Source: Cunninghamia lanceolata
Lineage: Eukaryota; Streptophyta; Pinopsida; Cupressales; Cupressaceae
Assembly (NCBI GenBank): GCA_027924645.1
Contig: BSBN01001752.1
Span: 14,499,001-14,563,000, forward strand
DNA length: 64,000 bases
Reading direction: 5' to 3'
A program made the position numbers and the translations under genes. A model generated the notes under the pieces. It had not been told where the DNA came from and did not search any database. It was given only the letters and a program-made list of their open reading frames with translations. The first letter of the stretch is position 1. Each line of letters opens with the position of its first letter. Below, piece by piece: positions 35,176 to 46,528 of this stretch.

Positions 35176-36400
35176 TGTTTAGTGTTAAAAATGAAGAGGG
35201 TTGATTTTAATTATTTGTATTGATCCTCCTTTAACCACTAAACATTCAAGGACATTCAACCAAGTAGAGAACTCTACTTTAGATCTCCTGTCACTTGGAA
35301 CATAGGGGAAGATTGGAATTGTGTGATTTTGTTGTTCAATTAAGCCCAATTATGCTCAAAACCCTAAATTTGTGAAATCATAAACAAACGGACAGATTAC
35401 GAAAAATGATCACACACAGAGATATCAAATGACAATAAAATGCATACTAGATTTTGAAGTTTGGTATGCAGAAAAGTCAAGGACTAATGAGTGAGCGACC
35501 TAGTCCAGAGCCATAGTTTTTGTCAGGATCTGGGAACCTTGTCTGCAACTTGTTCTTGTTATTATGGAGATTTTTCTATTGTGGCATCCAGAGGACTAAT
35601 GAGTGGGTGCCCGAGTCCAAGTCCCTATTTTCTTCTCTGATCTACAATTTCTACAGTCTGCACTACTCTCCTGCAACTCCACTTCTTCTTCTTTCACAAA
35701 CTTGCAATCACAAAAAAATGTGTTGGGGGTTGTGGTGTTTAGAGGCTTGCCTTAGTCAATCCTCGGAGAGACATTCAAGTCTTCTGAACACCATTGTCAG
35801 ATAAAGAGTGCATATCCCTGCAGGATAGAGGCAAAATCTAAATGATAAATGATGGAAAACATAATTGATATCACCTTGTAGTGAAGATCTCATGGAAGGA
35901 AGATGCTCTTCATGCCATGAGGAGATGGATGCCAAATTTGCAACAAACAAGAACAATAACAACACAAAAGTCTTCTCTAGAACACAATGAATGCCTTGAA
36001 TCACTTTCACATAAGCTGATGTATCAAAATTGCCATCTAGTTTACAAATGAATCACTAATCATGCTTATATATGCAACTACAAACATTCCCACTAAGAAT
36101 TTCGTAATTCAAACTTACCATGTCGGCATAAGACCTAAATAACGGTCATAAACTGACACTTTAAAATTGGTGCTGACCTAAAATAGGGTAGGACAAGGGT
36201 GTGGGTGCCCAAGTCCTCCCCCTATTTCAGGTAGGATTTATGTTAAGTGCATCCCCTGAGTCCCATTTGCCATGAAACTTCAAGGTTTTCTCATCAGAAG
36301 TCATCAAAATCATGTAAGATGCTCTAAATGCATTCTAAAGGACCCGACAGCTAAACCTTAATAGGAAAAAGCCCCCAAGGTTACTTTTTCCGACATAACA
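35176..36400 (-). repeat. LtrD 3' LTR (left copy)
   Basis: It runs from TGTTTAGTGTTAAAAATGAA to TTTTTCCGACATAACA (1225 bp). The minus strand has TATATAAGC at 36064-36072, matched at 43915-43923 in the other LTR. Confidence 0.9.
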
Positions 36401-36416
36401 TTTAGCCCCCACTTTA
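36401..36416 (-). other. Polypurine tract of LtrD
   Basis: The minus strand reads AAAGTGGGGGCTAAA and then the LTR start. Confidence 0.75.
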
Positions 36417-36483
36417 ATTTATGTATAAACACAAGGCCAATACATGCATTAAAGTACGGTCAACAAACACAACAAACACGCCA

Positions 36484-36586
36484 AGCACAAAGAAGACAGT
36501 AACAGCCACACAAAACATGGAGAAGACAGTTACAGTCACACAAAACACGGAGAATACAGTATTGAAGACACACAAAACATAGTGAA
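36484..36586. repeat. Three-copy tandem repeat (~36 bp)
   Basis: The segment CACAAAGAAGACAGTAACAG is repeated as CACAAAACATGGAGAAGACA and CACAAAACACGGAGAATACA, with a fourth partial copy. It lies in the noncoding 3' region of LtrD. 36587-37273 shows nothing else recognisable. Confidence 0.65.
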
Positions 36587-37273
36587 TGCAATGAAGATAG
36601 CAAAAACTATGAATTTGGAGACTAAGTATAACCGTGGGGCTATACTGCAAAAATCACAAAACTGAGTGTAACCAAGGCGAGGTTCAAAGACAAACAAAGT
36701 GCATGGAGTAGTAATATTGTTATGGTTTATAAGTGCGATAAGACAACATCAAGATATCACATGTAGTGATTCTATTAACCAAGCATCGGATAATATATAA
36801 CAACCCCATCGTCATGTATGGACTTGGTCCATTTATTGATTTCTCACTGAAGGGACACGAGGTCCGTATCAATATAATATGTTTTTCATCATCCGTCTGC
36901 TAGACATAAACACTAGAGGAAGGGAAACAATAAATCGAGAGAGAAGAAACAAGTGCCTTAGGGACAGTCACATAGGAGGGTGCCCCCAAGTCACTAACCG
37001 CAATGCTATGCCCATAAGACACAACACACAACAATGAAAATAGAGGAGAAGCAATATAGAAGAATGATAATACAAATAGAAGAAGGGTCACAATAGAGGC
37101 AGTCTCTTAGTATCTTGGACCTTACAAGAGAATCAAGTGTCATCCCAGGAGGCCTGAACAACACATAACACATCACGGGGTAAACACAACATGGAGGTAA
37201 AGGGTTAGAAATACTTACCTGCAGGGACAACCGGGCTAGCAATCGTCACAGATCTTGATCTTTACTTTAATGG

Positions 37274-37783
37274 TTAAGGTTTATCTTTTCTTCTTTCTTC
37301 CTCATTCTCATGAGTTTGTAAGGGTATCCTCATAGGAAGGTTGTCTATTGATGATGGTAGAGAGGGGATATTACAATTTTCTATGTCATGTAATTGGGGT
37401 GATGTAGTATATTTTATAATTCCCTTTCTAGTTGAATTAGGTTGTTGTGGAACCTGAAAAGTGCCCATTTTAGTCCATATATAGGGTGTTGGAATACCTT
37501 GGATTTGAGGGATAGTTTGTTCTTCAATGTCATGTGAAATTTCATTATTTTACAAGGTGTCTGAAGGTTCAAGTAAAGATCCATGATCTATTTCTTTGTT
37601 TAAGATGTAGTTGAGAAGTTCTTGAACATCGAGTGGTAAATTTTTAGTTTCAGCAGGTTGAATCAAATGTTCAAAAAGGGAATCTATGTCATCCAATGCA
37701 TCATCTTGGCCAGGGAGAGTAGGAAGGGATGGCAGAGTAGTGTGAATAAATGTATCAATGATGTCTTCTTCTTGTGCCAAAAT
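37274..37783 (-). pseudogene. LtrD ORF, C-terminal part
   Basis: It continues the ORF at 41601-42013 in the same frame once LtrE and one AAAAT copy are removed. It is acidic and proline-containing (PSLPTLPGQDDALDDIDSLF; DVQELLNYILNKEIDHGS). A TAA stop at 37550-37552 ends a 213-codon product. The same frame then stays open for ~90 more codons (QIQGIPTPYIWTKMGTFQVP...) to 37274, so the stop may be secondary. The function is unrecognised. Confidence 0.55.
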
Positions 37784-38956
37784 TGGTGTAGGGGCATCAC
37801 GAGCATCATAAACTTAATTTTATCATTTTTTGATTTTTTGATTGATGGTGTGTTTTATTGGTTAATAAGGTCATTTATGATCATTTATAATCATATGGGT
37901 TCATTTTTGGTGTGTTAATTATTTTTTATTTAAAAGTGTAAAAGTTTTCAAATGTTGCTAAAAGTTATCATGCAACTTTAGCAAGGTGGCAAAACTCAAG
38001 AAAATGGTTACATGCAAGCAAGGAATGGTTACAAACCATTGGGATTGATTGTAAATGCATAAATACACACTCAAAAGTTAAGTATAGGGAGAGAAGAATA
38101 GATTTTTGTTATTTTGGTGAATAGAAGCAAGCTTTTCTGTGGTTTTTAATGTTGCAGTTATGTTCTGTTGCTGTGTACAGCCTGTATGGCCCATGTAATG
38201 ACTTGAAATCAATTGGATCATGTGGGCATGTGAATCTACTTCATTTTTCTTTTTTCTGTATCAATTTTCATTGAGATTTGTGAAAGTTATGGCTATTTTG
38301 GTGAAAGTTGCCCTAATCTAACAAAGTTTTCTAGAATTTGTAGTCTGAAAATGTGCTAGTATGGCCATGTATGGTATAGATCATGCCTAAAACCAATTCT
38401 AAAAGTTGAAATTATGAGTCTAGTTTCATACTCTTTTTGTTTGAGTAAATTTGATTAATTTTTGAATGAGTTATGCCATTTTTGGTGAGAGTAGTTTTGT
38501 AACAATCCTAGGGTTTGCACAGGAACAGTCTTGTTTTTGCCCTAGTTCGTACAAAGAAACCCTAGCCCATTTTGACATATGTTTAATAAGGGCCAAAAGG
38601 GTATCCAAAACAAGTTTTATATTTCTATTTGTAGGTTGTTTTAAAAATTTATGACCAAAAAGGTCTGATTTACTGCACCTAGTGACAACAATCCATTGTT
38701 GTTTGGAACATTGTGTCAAACAAGTGTAAGGGTCATGCATGTTTGGAAAACCCTAAAGTATGTTGAAAATAGGTCTAAATACACCAAGTTGCCCTTGTTT
38801 CATGATGTCCTCAATGATGGAATGCCATTAGGTTGTTGTCCCATGTTTTCATGTGTATTAGGAAGCTTTTAGGCATTGGTTGAAATGAGTCATTGTGTGA
38901 AGGGTATGAAGGTAGTAAAGTTGTGTTAGAATAGTCCTTTTTTTTCCTCTGCATCA
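37784..38956 (+). repeat. LtrE 5' LTR
   Basis: It runs from TGGTGTAGGGGCATCACGAG to TTTCCTCTGCATCA, collinear with 40424-41600. CATAAATAC at 38058-38066 is conserved in the other copy (40704-40712) and may be the TATA element. Confidence 0.9.
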
Positions 38957-38959
38957 AAT

Positions 38960-38973
38960 TGGTATTAGAGCGC
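38960..38973 (+). other. Primer binding site of LtrE
   Basis: TGGTATTAGAGCGC lies three bases after the LTR. It is the iMet-type site with one C-to-T change. Confidence 0.8.
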
Positions 38974-39195
38974 ATAAGATCTAGATGGTAGGAAGAAATA
39001 AGTGAAAGCTACAAGAGGTTGTAATAGTTTTGTTGTATTGATCAGTTTGCAAGGTGTGTTTTGTGTGGCAAGTTGTGTGGGTGGTTCAGGCAGGAAAAGC
39101 CTAGATAAGCTTGAAGGAAGGAGAAGAGCACAAGTGATACTCAAAAGAGAAGTTGTCGAAAGATTGAGGTGAAAAAGACTTAGGTGAGGTAGAAA

Positions 39196-40278
39196 ATGGA
39201 ACTAAAAAAATTGCTTACAGTGATGAGGCTTATGGAAGAGATACTACATAAGGAAAGGAAAAGGAACCAACCCAAGCCACAATAGGATGTTGAAGCAGAG
39301 ATAAAAGAGATAAGAAAGAGTTTAGACAAGTTGGACATCATACTATTTCTACTGCAGGGAATAAGATCACATGGATTCTTTATAGAAGTTAAGAAAATGG
39401 TGAAGTGGCCTCTTAAGAAAATGATGGAAAAGAAAAGGAAGCAATAGGAAGCTAACAGATTGAGAAGGTGGCTAAAAGTACTTGACAAGCCATCCAAGGA
39501 AAGAGATGTGGAGGCAAGTAAGTCTCATTGTTTTGAAATTAATGAAAGATTTGAGTGTGTAAATGCACGCATAACAGTAAATGAGGAAAAAATCCTAAGT
39601 GCAGAAGATGAAATACTGTGTCATCCTGAGGAAGGTGAGATACTTGGTGAATGCATATTCAATTATGTTTCTGATAGTGAAAGGTTGATGAATAAAGAAT
39701 ATATTTTGTGTTCTCTTAGAGAAAGACCAGTGTTTGATGACATGCATGATGAATTGGATGCTTTATTATTGGAAGAAATGAATATGAATGATAAGTTGTT
39801 TGTAGAAGTAGGACAAACTGAAAAGTTTAATGATGAAGGTAGCTCTGAAGTGCAACAAGAAGTATTCAGTCCATATACAGAGATTGATCACATCGTTTGG
39901 AAGGAGATGACAGGTTTGACAAAAGAGGAACACTACTTTGTGTATGAAAGTCAAGAGCAATTAATAACTCAGATGGAAGTGTTAGAAGATGCTATTTATC
40001 AAAGGAGACCCTTAGAGGATAAGTTCAATCCTAAGACAACCATAGCAAACATGGAGGATTTCTTGGGTGTTGAAGTGGAGTGTATGGTGCAAGGAGATAA
40101 GGAGGAGACCTCAAGGTCTCAATATTTTATTTCTAATCTTTCATTGGACTATGTATGTGCAGGTTTGTTAGACAAGGAGATAAAAATAATTGAGAAGCAG
40201 GCTTTTGAAAAGATCACCTTCAGAGGAGGATGCCAAAAGAGGAATACCTTGCAAGGAAGGAAGAAGATAAGGAGATGA
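39196..40278 (+). pseudogene. LtrE unique ORF (~360 codons, two TAG stops)
   Basis: From ATG 39196 one frame runs to 40278, broken by TAG codons near 39283 and 39445. The open part after the second stop is 272 codons long. The N-terminus is highly basic (KKMVKWPLKKMMEKKRKQ) and the rest is acidic and Glu-rich (NEEKILSAEDEILCHPEEGE; DELDALLLEEMNMNDKLFVE; EMTGLTKEEHYFVYESQEQL), with a basic end (RKKIRR). There are no zinc knuckle, protease, integrase or RT motifs and no membrane segment. The length and single-frame conservation suggest it was translated. It does not match any family I know, and it might be a capsid-like or accessory protein. Confidence 0.6.
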
Positions 40279-40423
40279 GAAGACAACCTAGAGAAAACAA
40301 GTGGATGACACAAAGAAAAATCTAAGAAGACATCAAGACAATAGTGTAGTAGAATTGGAAGATCAGGAAGAAAAATAAGACCTGCACTCAAGTGGGACTT
40401 CAGTCTTCTTCCCCTTGGGTGTA

Positions 40424-41600
40424 TGGTGCAGGGGCATTAGGAGCCTCATAAACTTAATTTTGTCATTTTTCAGTTTTTAGGTTGATGGTATTTTTTAATG
40501 GTTGATAAGGTCATTTATGATCATTTAGAATCATATGGATTCATTTTTGGTGTGTTTATTTTTTATTTTTATAATTTTAAAGTGTAAAAGTTGCCAAATG
40601 TTGCTAAAAGTTATCATGCAACTTTAGCAAGGTGGCAAAAATTAAGAAAATGGTTACATGCAAGAAAGAAATGGTTACAAACCATTGAGATTGATTTTAA
40701 ATGCATAAATACACCCTCAAAAGTTGAATAGAGGGAGAGAAGAATGGATTTTTGTGATTTTGGTGAATAGAAGCAAGCTTTTTTGTGGTTTAAACGCTGC
40801 AGTCTTGTTCTATTGCTATGTATGGCTTGTATAGCCCATATAATGATCTAAAATTAATTAGATTGTGTGGGCATGTGAATCTACTTCATTTTTCTTTTTG
40901 TTGCATCAATTTTTATTGAGATTTGTGAAAGTTATGGCCATTTTGGTGAAAGTTGCCTTGATCTAACAAAGTTTTTAGAATTTGCAGTCTAAAAATGTGC
41001 TAGTATGAACATGTATGGTATAGAACCAACATAAAACTAGTTCTAAAAGTTGCAGGCATTAGTCTAGTTTCATATGCTTTTGGTTTGATAAAATTTGATT
41101 AAGTTTTGAATGAGTTATGCCATTTTTGGTGAGAGCAATTCTATAACAGTCTTAGGGTTTGCACATAAATAGTCTTATTTTTTCCCTAGTCTATACAAAG
41201 AAACCCTAGCCCATTTTGACATATGTTTAATAAGGGCCAAAAAGGTATCCAAAATAAGTTTTACATTTCCATTTGCAGGTCTTTTTGAAAAGTTATGACC
41301 AAAAAGGTTTGATTTGCTGCACTTAGTGACAATAATCCATTATTGTTTAGAACATTGTGTCAAACAAGTGTAAGGGTCATGCATGTTTGGAAAAACCTAA
41401 AGTATGTTGAAAACAAGTCTAAATACACCAATTTTCCCTTGTTTCATGATGTCCTCAATGATGGAATGCCATTAGGTTGTTGTCCCATGTTTTCATGTGT
41501 ATTAGGAAGTTTTTAGGCATTGACTGAAATAAGTCATTGTGTGAAGCGTATGAGGGTAGTAAAGTTGTGTTAGAACAGTCTTTTTTTTTCCTCTACATTA
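40424..41600 (+). repeat. LtrE 3' LTR
   Basis: It runs from TGGTGCAGGGGCATTAGGAG to CCTCTACATTA (final CA mutated). AAAAT follows at 41601-41605. No clear polypurine tract is next to its start: the nearest purine run is AAGTGGGA about 30 bases upstream. Confidence 0.9.
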
Positions 41601-42013
41601 AAAATATCCTCACTAAGTTGGGTTATCTTGGGACAAGTCTCTTTGTTCAATGAGTCACCCATTACTATATCGTTCTCATAGGTTTCAGAGAGAATGTCCA
41701 TTATATCTTCATGAAACGAAGGGAGAGAGTGAATGATATTTTCACTACTACTTTCCCCATGGTTATTTTCAGAAATGAAATTAGTGAGATTTTCCAAGAT
41801 TGAAGGGAAAACACCCACGATAGTGAGAAAACTTTTAAAGTAGGCTATTGTTTGAAGGATATCACAGGTAGTGCTTACGAACAAGTCAATACCATAGATG
41901 TAGGCTATTTGATGCAAGACTTGAGGATGTTTATAAGTGAATTTGCAAAACATTTTATAGTTCATAATGTACTCAAATAAGTCTTCCAAAGATGAATGAT
42001 GAGGAGAATCCAT
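41601..42013 (-). pseudogene. LtrD ORF, N-terminal part
   Basis: ATG at 42011-42013. About 137 codons are open up to the LtrE insertion: HHSSLEDLFEYIMNYKMFCK, then a hydrophobic stretch (ILQTIAYFKSFLTIVGVF) and a Ser/Asn/Glu-rich region (SENNHGESSSENIIHSLPSF). The frame continues exactly at 37778 beyond LtrE. It is the only ORF of LtrD. Its position close behind the leader is that of gag, but no gag motif is visible. Confidence 0.6.
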
Positions 42014-42044
42014 GAGTGCAAAACTATGTGTAAATATGACCTAA

Positions 42045-42600
42045 AATGCTTGATTTTTCAACTTTTTTCAATGCAAATAAGTGAAAGAAAAGGTGTTGTA
42101 AGGAAATTGATTAGGGGCAACAAATAATATGTCTAATATCAATCCAATAAAGCAATAATATCCTTCACAACACACTTTTGATGCAAATTTAGAGTGATGC
42201 CAAGTCACAACCCAGTGAAAATACACTAAAATATGCAATTTTTCACAAATTTTCAATGCAAAGACCCAATAAAAAGGGTATTGTAAAGAATTTTAGGAGG
42301 TACAATAGATTACAACACTAATATCAGTCACCTAAAGCAATAAAATTCATCACAACACGCTTATAGTGTCAATCTAAGTCAAACATCAAATATAGCCAAA
42401 ATATGCAATTTTTCACCAAATTTCAATGCAATGGCTCATTAGAAAGGGTGTTGTAAAGAATTTGAGGGGTAGAAGATTATAAACCTGATAACAACTAATT
42501 AGTGCAGAAAAAACCTTTACAACATGCCTATGATGCAAATCTAGAGAGACGATAATGCCAAAATCTAGTGAAAAAATAAGGTTTTCAAACCCTAGGCATG
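42045..42600. repeat. Tandem repeat, ~170-184 bp unit, three copies
   Basis: Three diverged units start near 42045, 42229 and 42399. Each has a GCAATTTTTCAC...TTTCAATGCAA segment, a GGGTRTTGTAAAGAATTT segment and an ACAACAYRCYTNTNATGCAAATCT-like segment. They occupy the LtrD leader between the PBS and the ORF. Confidence 0.75.
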
Positions 42601-43010
42601 AAATTTTTACAAGGAAACCACTATGATGCAACACTATAGTTAGAAATTAGTCCTAATGAGTGTTTTAAAAGGGTAGTAAAATATGAAACAAAATTTTGAC
42701 TAGAAACCCTAGCTAATGCAAAACTAGGTTATATGAAAAAAAAAAATACAATTTCAAGCAATTTTTAACAATTTGATCATGAAAATGCAATCTAAATGAA
42801 TGATGAATAAAAATTTCTATATTTTAAATCAGATTTGATGATAATGATAGAAATTTATTGAAATTAAATGCCAACTAATTCAAATTATTTGAAAATGCAA
42901 GCTAATTTTAAAAAAAAATCAATTTTTTTGTAATTTTTCAAATGCAAGAAGATGAATAATGAAATGAATGTAAATCTGAAGAACAACACTTAACAAAGTG
43001 TCAAAAGTCT
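42601..43010 (-). other. LtrD leader, noncoding
   Basis: AT-rich sequence with short A and T runs. No feature is seen apart from its position between the PBS and the tandem repeats. Confidence 0.5.
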
Positions 43011-43028
43011 AAAAACATGGGTTCACCA
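43011..43028 (-). other. Probable primer binding site of LtrD
   Basis: The minus strand reads TGGTGAACCCATGTTTTT, three bases from the LTR end. The TGG start and the spacing fit a PBS, but the tRNA is not identified. Confidence 0.55.
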
Positions 43029-43031
43029 AAA

Positions 43032-44242
43032 TGTTTAGTGTTAAAAATGAAGAGGGTTGATTTTAATTGTTTGTGTTGATCCTCCTTTTACCACTAAACA
43101 TTCAAGGACATTCAACTGAGCAGAGAACTCTAATCCAAATCTCCTGTCACTTGGAACATAGGGGAAGACTAGAATTGTGTGATTTTGTTGTCCAATTAAG
43201 CCCAATTATGATAAAAACCCTAAATTCATGAAATCATAAACAAACAGATAGATTACGAAAAATGATTGCACATAGAGATATCAAATGACAATCAAATACG
43301 TACCAGATTTCAAAGTTTGATGTGTGGAAAAGTTGGGGACTAATGAGTAGGTGCCCTAGTTCAGTACCACAATTTTTGTTGGGATCTAGGAACCTTGTTT
43401 GCAACTTGTTCCTTCTATTTTGGAGATTTCTCTGTTGCGGGATCTAGAGGACTAATAAGCAAGCACCTGATTCCAGGTCCCTATTTTCTTCTCTAATCTA
43501 CAATTCCTACAACTCCACTTCTTCTAGTTTCACAACCTGTAACCTGCAACCATGGAAAAATGGGTTGGGGTTGTGGTGTTTAGAAGCTTGCCTCAGTCAA
43601 GTCCCAGAGAAACATTCAAGTCTTTTGAACACCATTGTGAGATAAAAAGTGTATATCCTTGTGGGATAGAGGCAAAATTCAAATGATAAATGATAGAAAA
43701 CACAATTGATATCACCTTGTAGTGAAGATCTCATGGAAGGAAGATACTCATCATGCCATGAGGAGATGGATGCCAAATCTGCAACAAACAAGCACAATAA
43801 CAACACAAAAGTTTTCTCTGGAAAACAATTAATTCCTTGAATCACTTTCACATAAGCTCATGAATCAAAATTGCCATCTAGTTTACAAATGAATCACTAA
43901 TCATGCTTATATATGCAACTACAAACATTCCCACTAAGAATTTCATAATTCAAACTTACCACATGTCGGCATAGGACCTAAATAATGGTCATAAACTGAC
44001 ACTTTGAAATTGGTCCTGGCCTAAAATAGGTAGGACTAGGGTGTGGGTGCCCAAGTCCTCCCCCTGTTTCAGGTAGGATTTATGTTAAGTGCATCCCTTG
44101 AGTCCCATTTGCCATGAAACTTTGGGGTTTTCTCATCAAGAGTCATCAAAATCATGCAAGATGGTCTAAATGCATTCTAAAGGACCTGGGAGCTAAACCT
44201 TGATAGGAAAAAACCCTCAAGGTTACCTTTTCTGAAATAACA
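43032..44242 (-). repeat. LtrD 5' LTR (right copy)
   Basis: It runs from TGTTTAGTGTTAAAAATGAA to TTTTCTGAAATAACA and matches 35176-36400. TATATAAGC lies on the minus strand at 43915-43923. Confidence 0.9.
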
Positions 44243-45060
44243 ACTTCCAATCCTAATGTATGTGAACTTGTCATATTGGATGAAATAGCTACCAAAACTC
44301 ATAACCTAGTTAGCAGCTTCTGTAGAAATTATAACCTTAGTGTTTTCCAAAATTCTCTAAACCATAAGCATTAGAAAAGCATCGTTAACCCTTCTATACA
44401 CTTTATTACCATCTGCCTCCTACAGTTGGGGGAAATAATCATATACTTTTGTCTTTACAGTCAAGGGCCCTGCAACCTGTAGCCCTAGCCATCTTGGCCG
44501 AGTAGTGGGCAGTAGATAAATCAAATATGAACACATGTGGAATTTATTTTTATTTTGAAAACTATCAATGATTAGCTAGGACCACTCAATGAATTGCTTT
44601 CCTGTATAAATTATTAGGTTGTATTGAAACATCAAGTTTTCAAAACTATCGCATTCTCTGCTACCTGTCACTCTGTGTAATAGGGTAATAATGTCTAAAA
44701 TTTCATCTTGGAAGTGACCTCTAACAAGGTTTTGAGGTAACTGAGACCCCTATATTTAGCCCTTTTCAACCAGGTAGTGGCCATCATATCTTTACACTTC
44801 TTCTTCCCATCAATAAATAAATTTATCACTTTCTCTAGAGTCACCTCTACATATACATAATGAGTAGCCAGGTCTAATCTATCAACAATAGCATCAACAC
44901 TTAGTTGTAGGATGACGTGACCATTAACTGTTCTAATCTCCCTAGTCTCTTGATTATAATTCTGGATACAAGCCATTATTAAATATGAACATTTGACTGT
45001 TGGAGGAAAAGCCCCAACATGTGCCAATCCACTGTAAAAAATCCTCTAAGTGATTGCTAG
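44243..45060 (-). pseudogene. orfC, 5' part: unrecognised protein remnant
   Basis: An open stretch (45027-44695) encodes 110 residues: HVGAFPPTVKCSYLIMACIQ, TREIRTVNGHVILQLSVDAI, DLATHYVYVEVTLEKVINLF. It continues with stops and frameshifts (ECDSFENLMFQYNLIIYTGK; QVAGPLTVKTKVYDYFPQL; YDKFTYIRIGS) to the LtrD boundary. Beyond LtrD it resumes in frame at 35175. Weaker coding-like sequence extends upstream to about 45320. The true start is not identified. No domain is recognised with confidence. Confidence 0.5.
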
Positions 45061-46337
45061 TTTGGGGTTAGTGTTCATTTGGAGCAAGAACTCTTGAAGG
45101 TTAACATGCCCAAAATACTATCTCTAATCCCTAACAATTCATTCCTAACAATGAAGGAAATATCTAATCCCTTGTACTTGTATTTCATTTTTACTGACCT
45201 AAGTAACCAATGGAGAGGGGTTTTAACCACATTAAAGGAGGGTAAATTCAAGTTGAGTGAAAGAGGGCAATAGTGGTTGATGGATAAAGCAAGGGTTTCA
45301 CAATACATGAAGAACAATACCCACTTTCAATATTCCCCCACAACAGATGTATAACTAGCAACAATCTTTCAAATGAGGAAAATAGGTGACCGAACTTACT
45401 TGGATGCTAACACTCGATGGGAAGACGAAGACTGTTAGCTGTGCTTAGCTCATTGGACTCTTCTTTGGTTAACAAATGACACTTATAAAAAGGAATAACT
45501 TTCTTTATAAGGTAAAAGGAAGCATAAGGTGAAGTCATTTAATGTTACCTTGTAATTAATGTTACCTTTAAGCCCATCAAGACACATAGCCAAAGTTACG
45601 TCATCCCTTTATTGAAAACTTCAACTTTCATAAAACTCTTTTATCGGCAATGTTTCTCTTTTGCAAACTCTTGGAATATGCATAATCGGCAAAAATGACT
45701 TTTTACTAACTTCCACTTCACCGACATCACATTCCTTCATCTTTTCCTATCGATGATTTCTTTATTTCTTGAACTTAGCTTTAGAATTATCTCCCCTTTT
45801 AATTGGCAAAATATCACATTTGTGAACTATGTTCACCACTTTATCGGCTCTTTGAACAATCCATGAACTATGAAGTCTTCACATTATCAGCGAAATAGAA
45901 TATTTGTGAACTCCCAAGTCGTAGGGTTATTGATGAATTGGGGAAATATGAAACTTCCAAACAAATGAAGTTTCATGGCAAACTAGAGTGACTGGTCGGT
46001 AAATCGGCAATCTGAAGAACTTTAGAACTCACGAACAAAAGGATTACTTCAAAGAAAGAAAAGATTTAAGACCAAGGACACAACATGACTAACTTATCGG
46101 TACACTAGTAAACTAGGAAAATATGTAAGCAATGAACTGAAAATGAAGTTAGAGAGAACAAATAAAATCTGACTAAGAAAGAAAGGGGCAACACAAGGGA
46201 CTTTGTCGGGGAAACATGAGTTTGAGAAATTTAATATTTTTTGATATGAGTATAGATGTTACAAGGTTTTGGAAAAGGTGAAATTGCCAACTGAAAGAGG
46301 GCACAAAACATTAAAGCCATTCGCAACATAAGGAAAA
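45061..46337. other. No gene; stretch with repeated ATCGGC motifs
   Basis: No convincing ORF is present. Variants of TTATCGGCAA recur at least nine times between 45641 and 46210 (for example 45641-45650, 45681-45690, 45841-45850, 46001-46010, 46094-46100). They may be LTR-type regulatory repeats of an element whose borders I cannot define. Confidence 0.4.
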
Positions 46338-46528
46338 ATGAAAAGGACCACAAATTTTGGATTTGAGGGAAACACAACCCAAGGAAGCTACTACTCCTTG
46401 ATGAAAGGTTTTAGCGTCACTCCCAAGGAAGATACAACTTCATGCAGACTTTATTTTACTAAGGGCTACAACCCAAGGAAGCAGCTACTCCCTAAACTGA
46501 GAATGAACTCAAAAATGTATAGTCCTAT
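46338..46528 (+). pseudogene. orfF, 5' part
   Basis: This open segment (TTNFGFEGNTTQGSYYSLMK; CRLYFTKGYNPRKQLLPKLR) is cut by a solo LTR at 46529. With the LTR and one CCTAT copy removed, the frame continues without a break into 48590. The ATG at 46338 is only the first in this open stretch, and the real start may lie further left beyond a TGA. No family is recognised. Confidence 0.5.

Larger units (their letters stand above)
37784..41600 (+). mobile_element. LtrE, non-autonomous LTR element with a unique ORF
   Basis: The LTRs are 37784-38956 and 40424-41600, with a perfect 5-bp duplication AAAAT (37779-37783 and 41601-41605). A plus-strand iMet-type PBS follows the left LTR. The interior is 1.47 kb and carries one ORF (39196-40278) unlike gag or pol. 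It is nested in the ORF of LtrD in opposite orientation. It must have depended on proteins from another element. Confidence 0.88.
35176..44242 (-). mobile_element. LtrD, non-autonomous LTR element inserted in orfC
   Basis: The LTRs at 35176-36400 and 43032-44242 match. The PPT, PBS and TATA motifs all indicate minus orientation. The flanks GCCTC (35171-35175) and ACTTC (44243-44247) agree at three of five positions, with both differences being transitions. Removing the element joins orfC in frame (...YIRIGS to FECPQFKLPRY...). Without LtrE the interior is ~2.8 kb, with one small unrecognised ORF and no gag or pol domain that I can identify. Confidence 0.82.
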
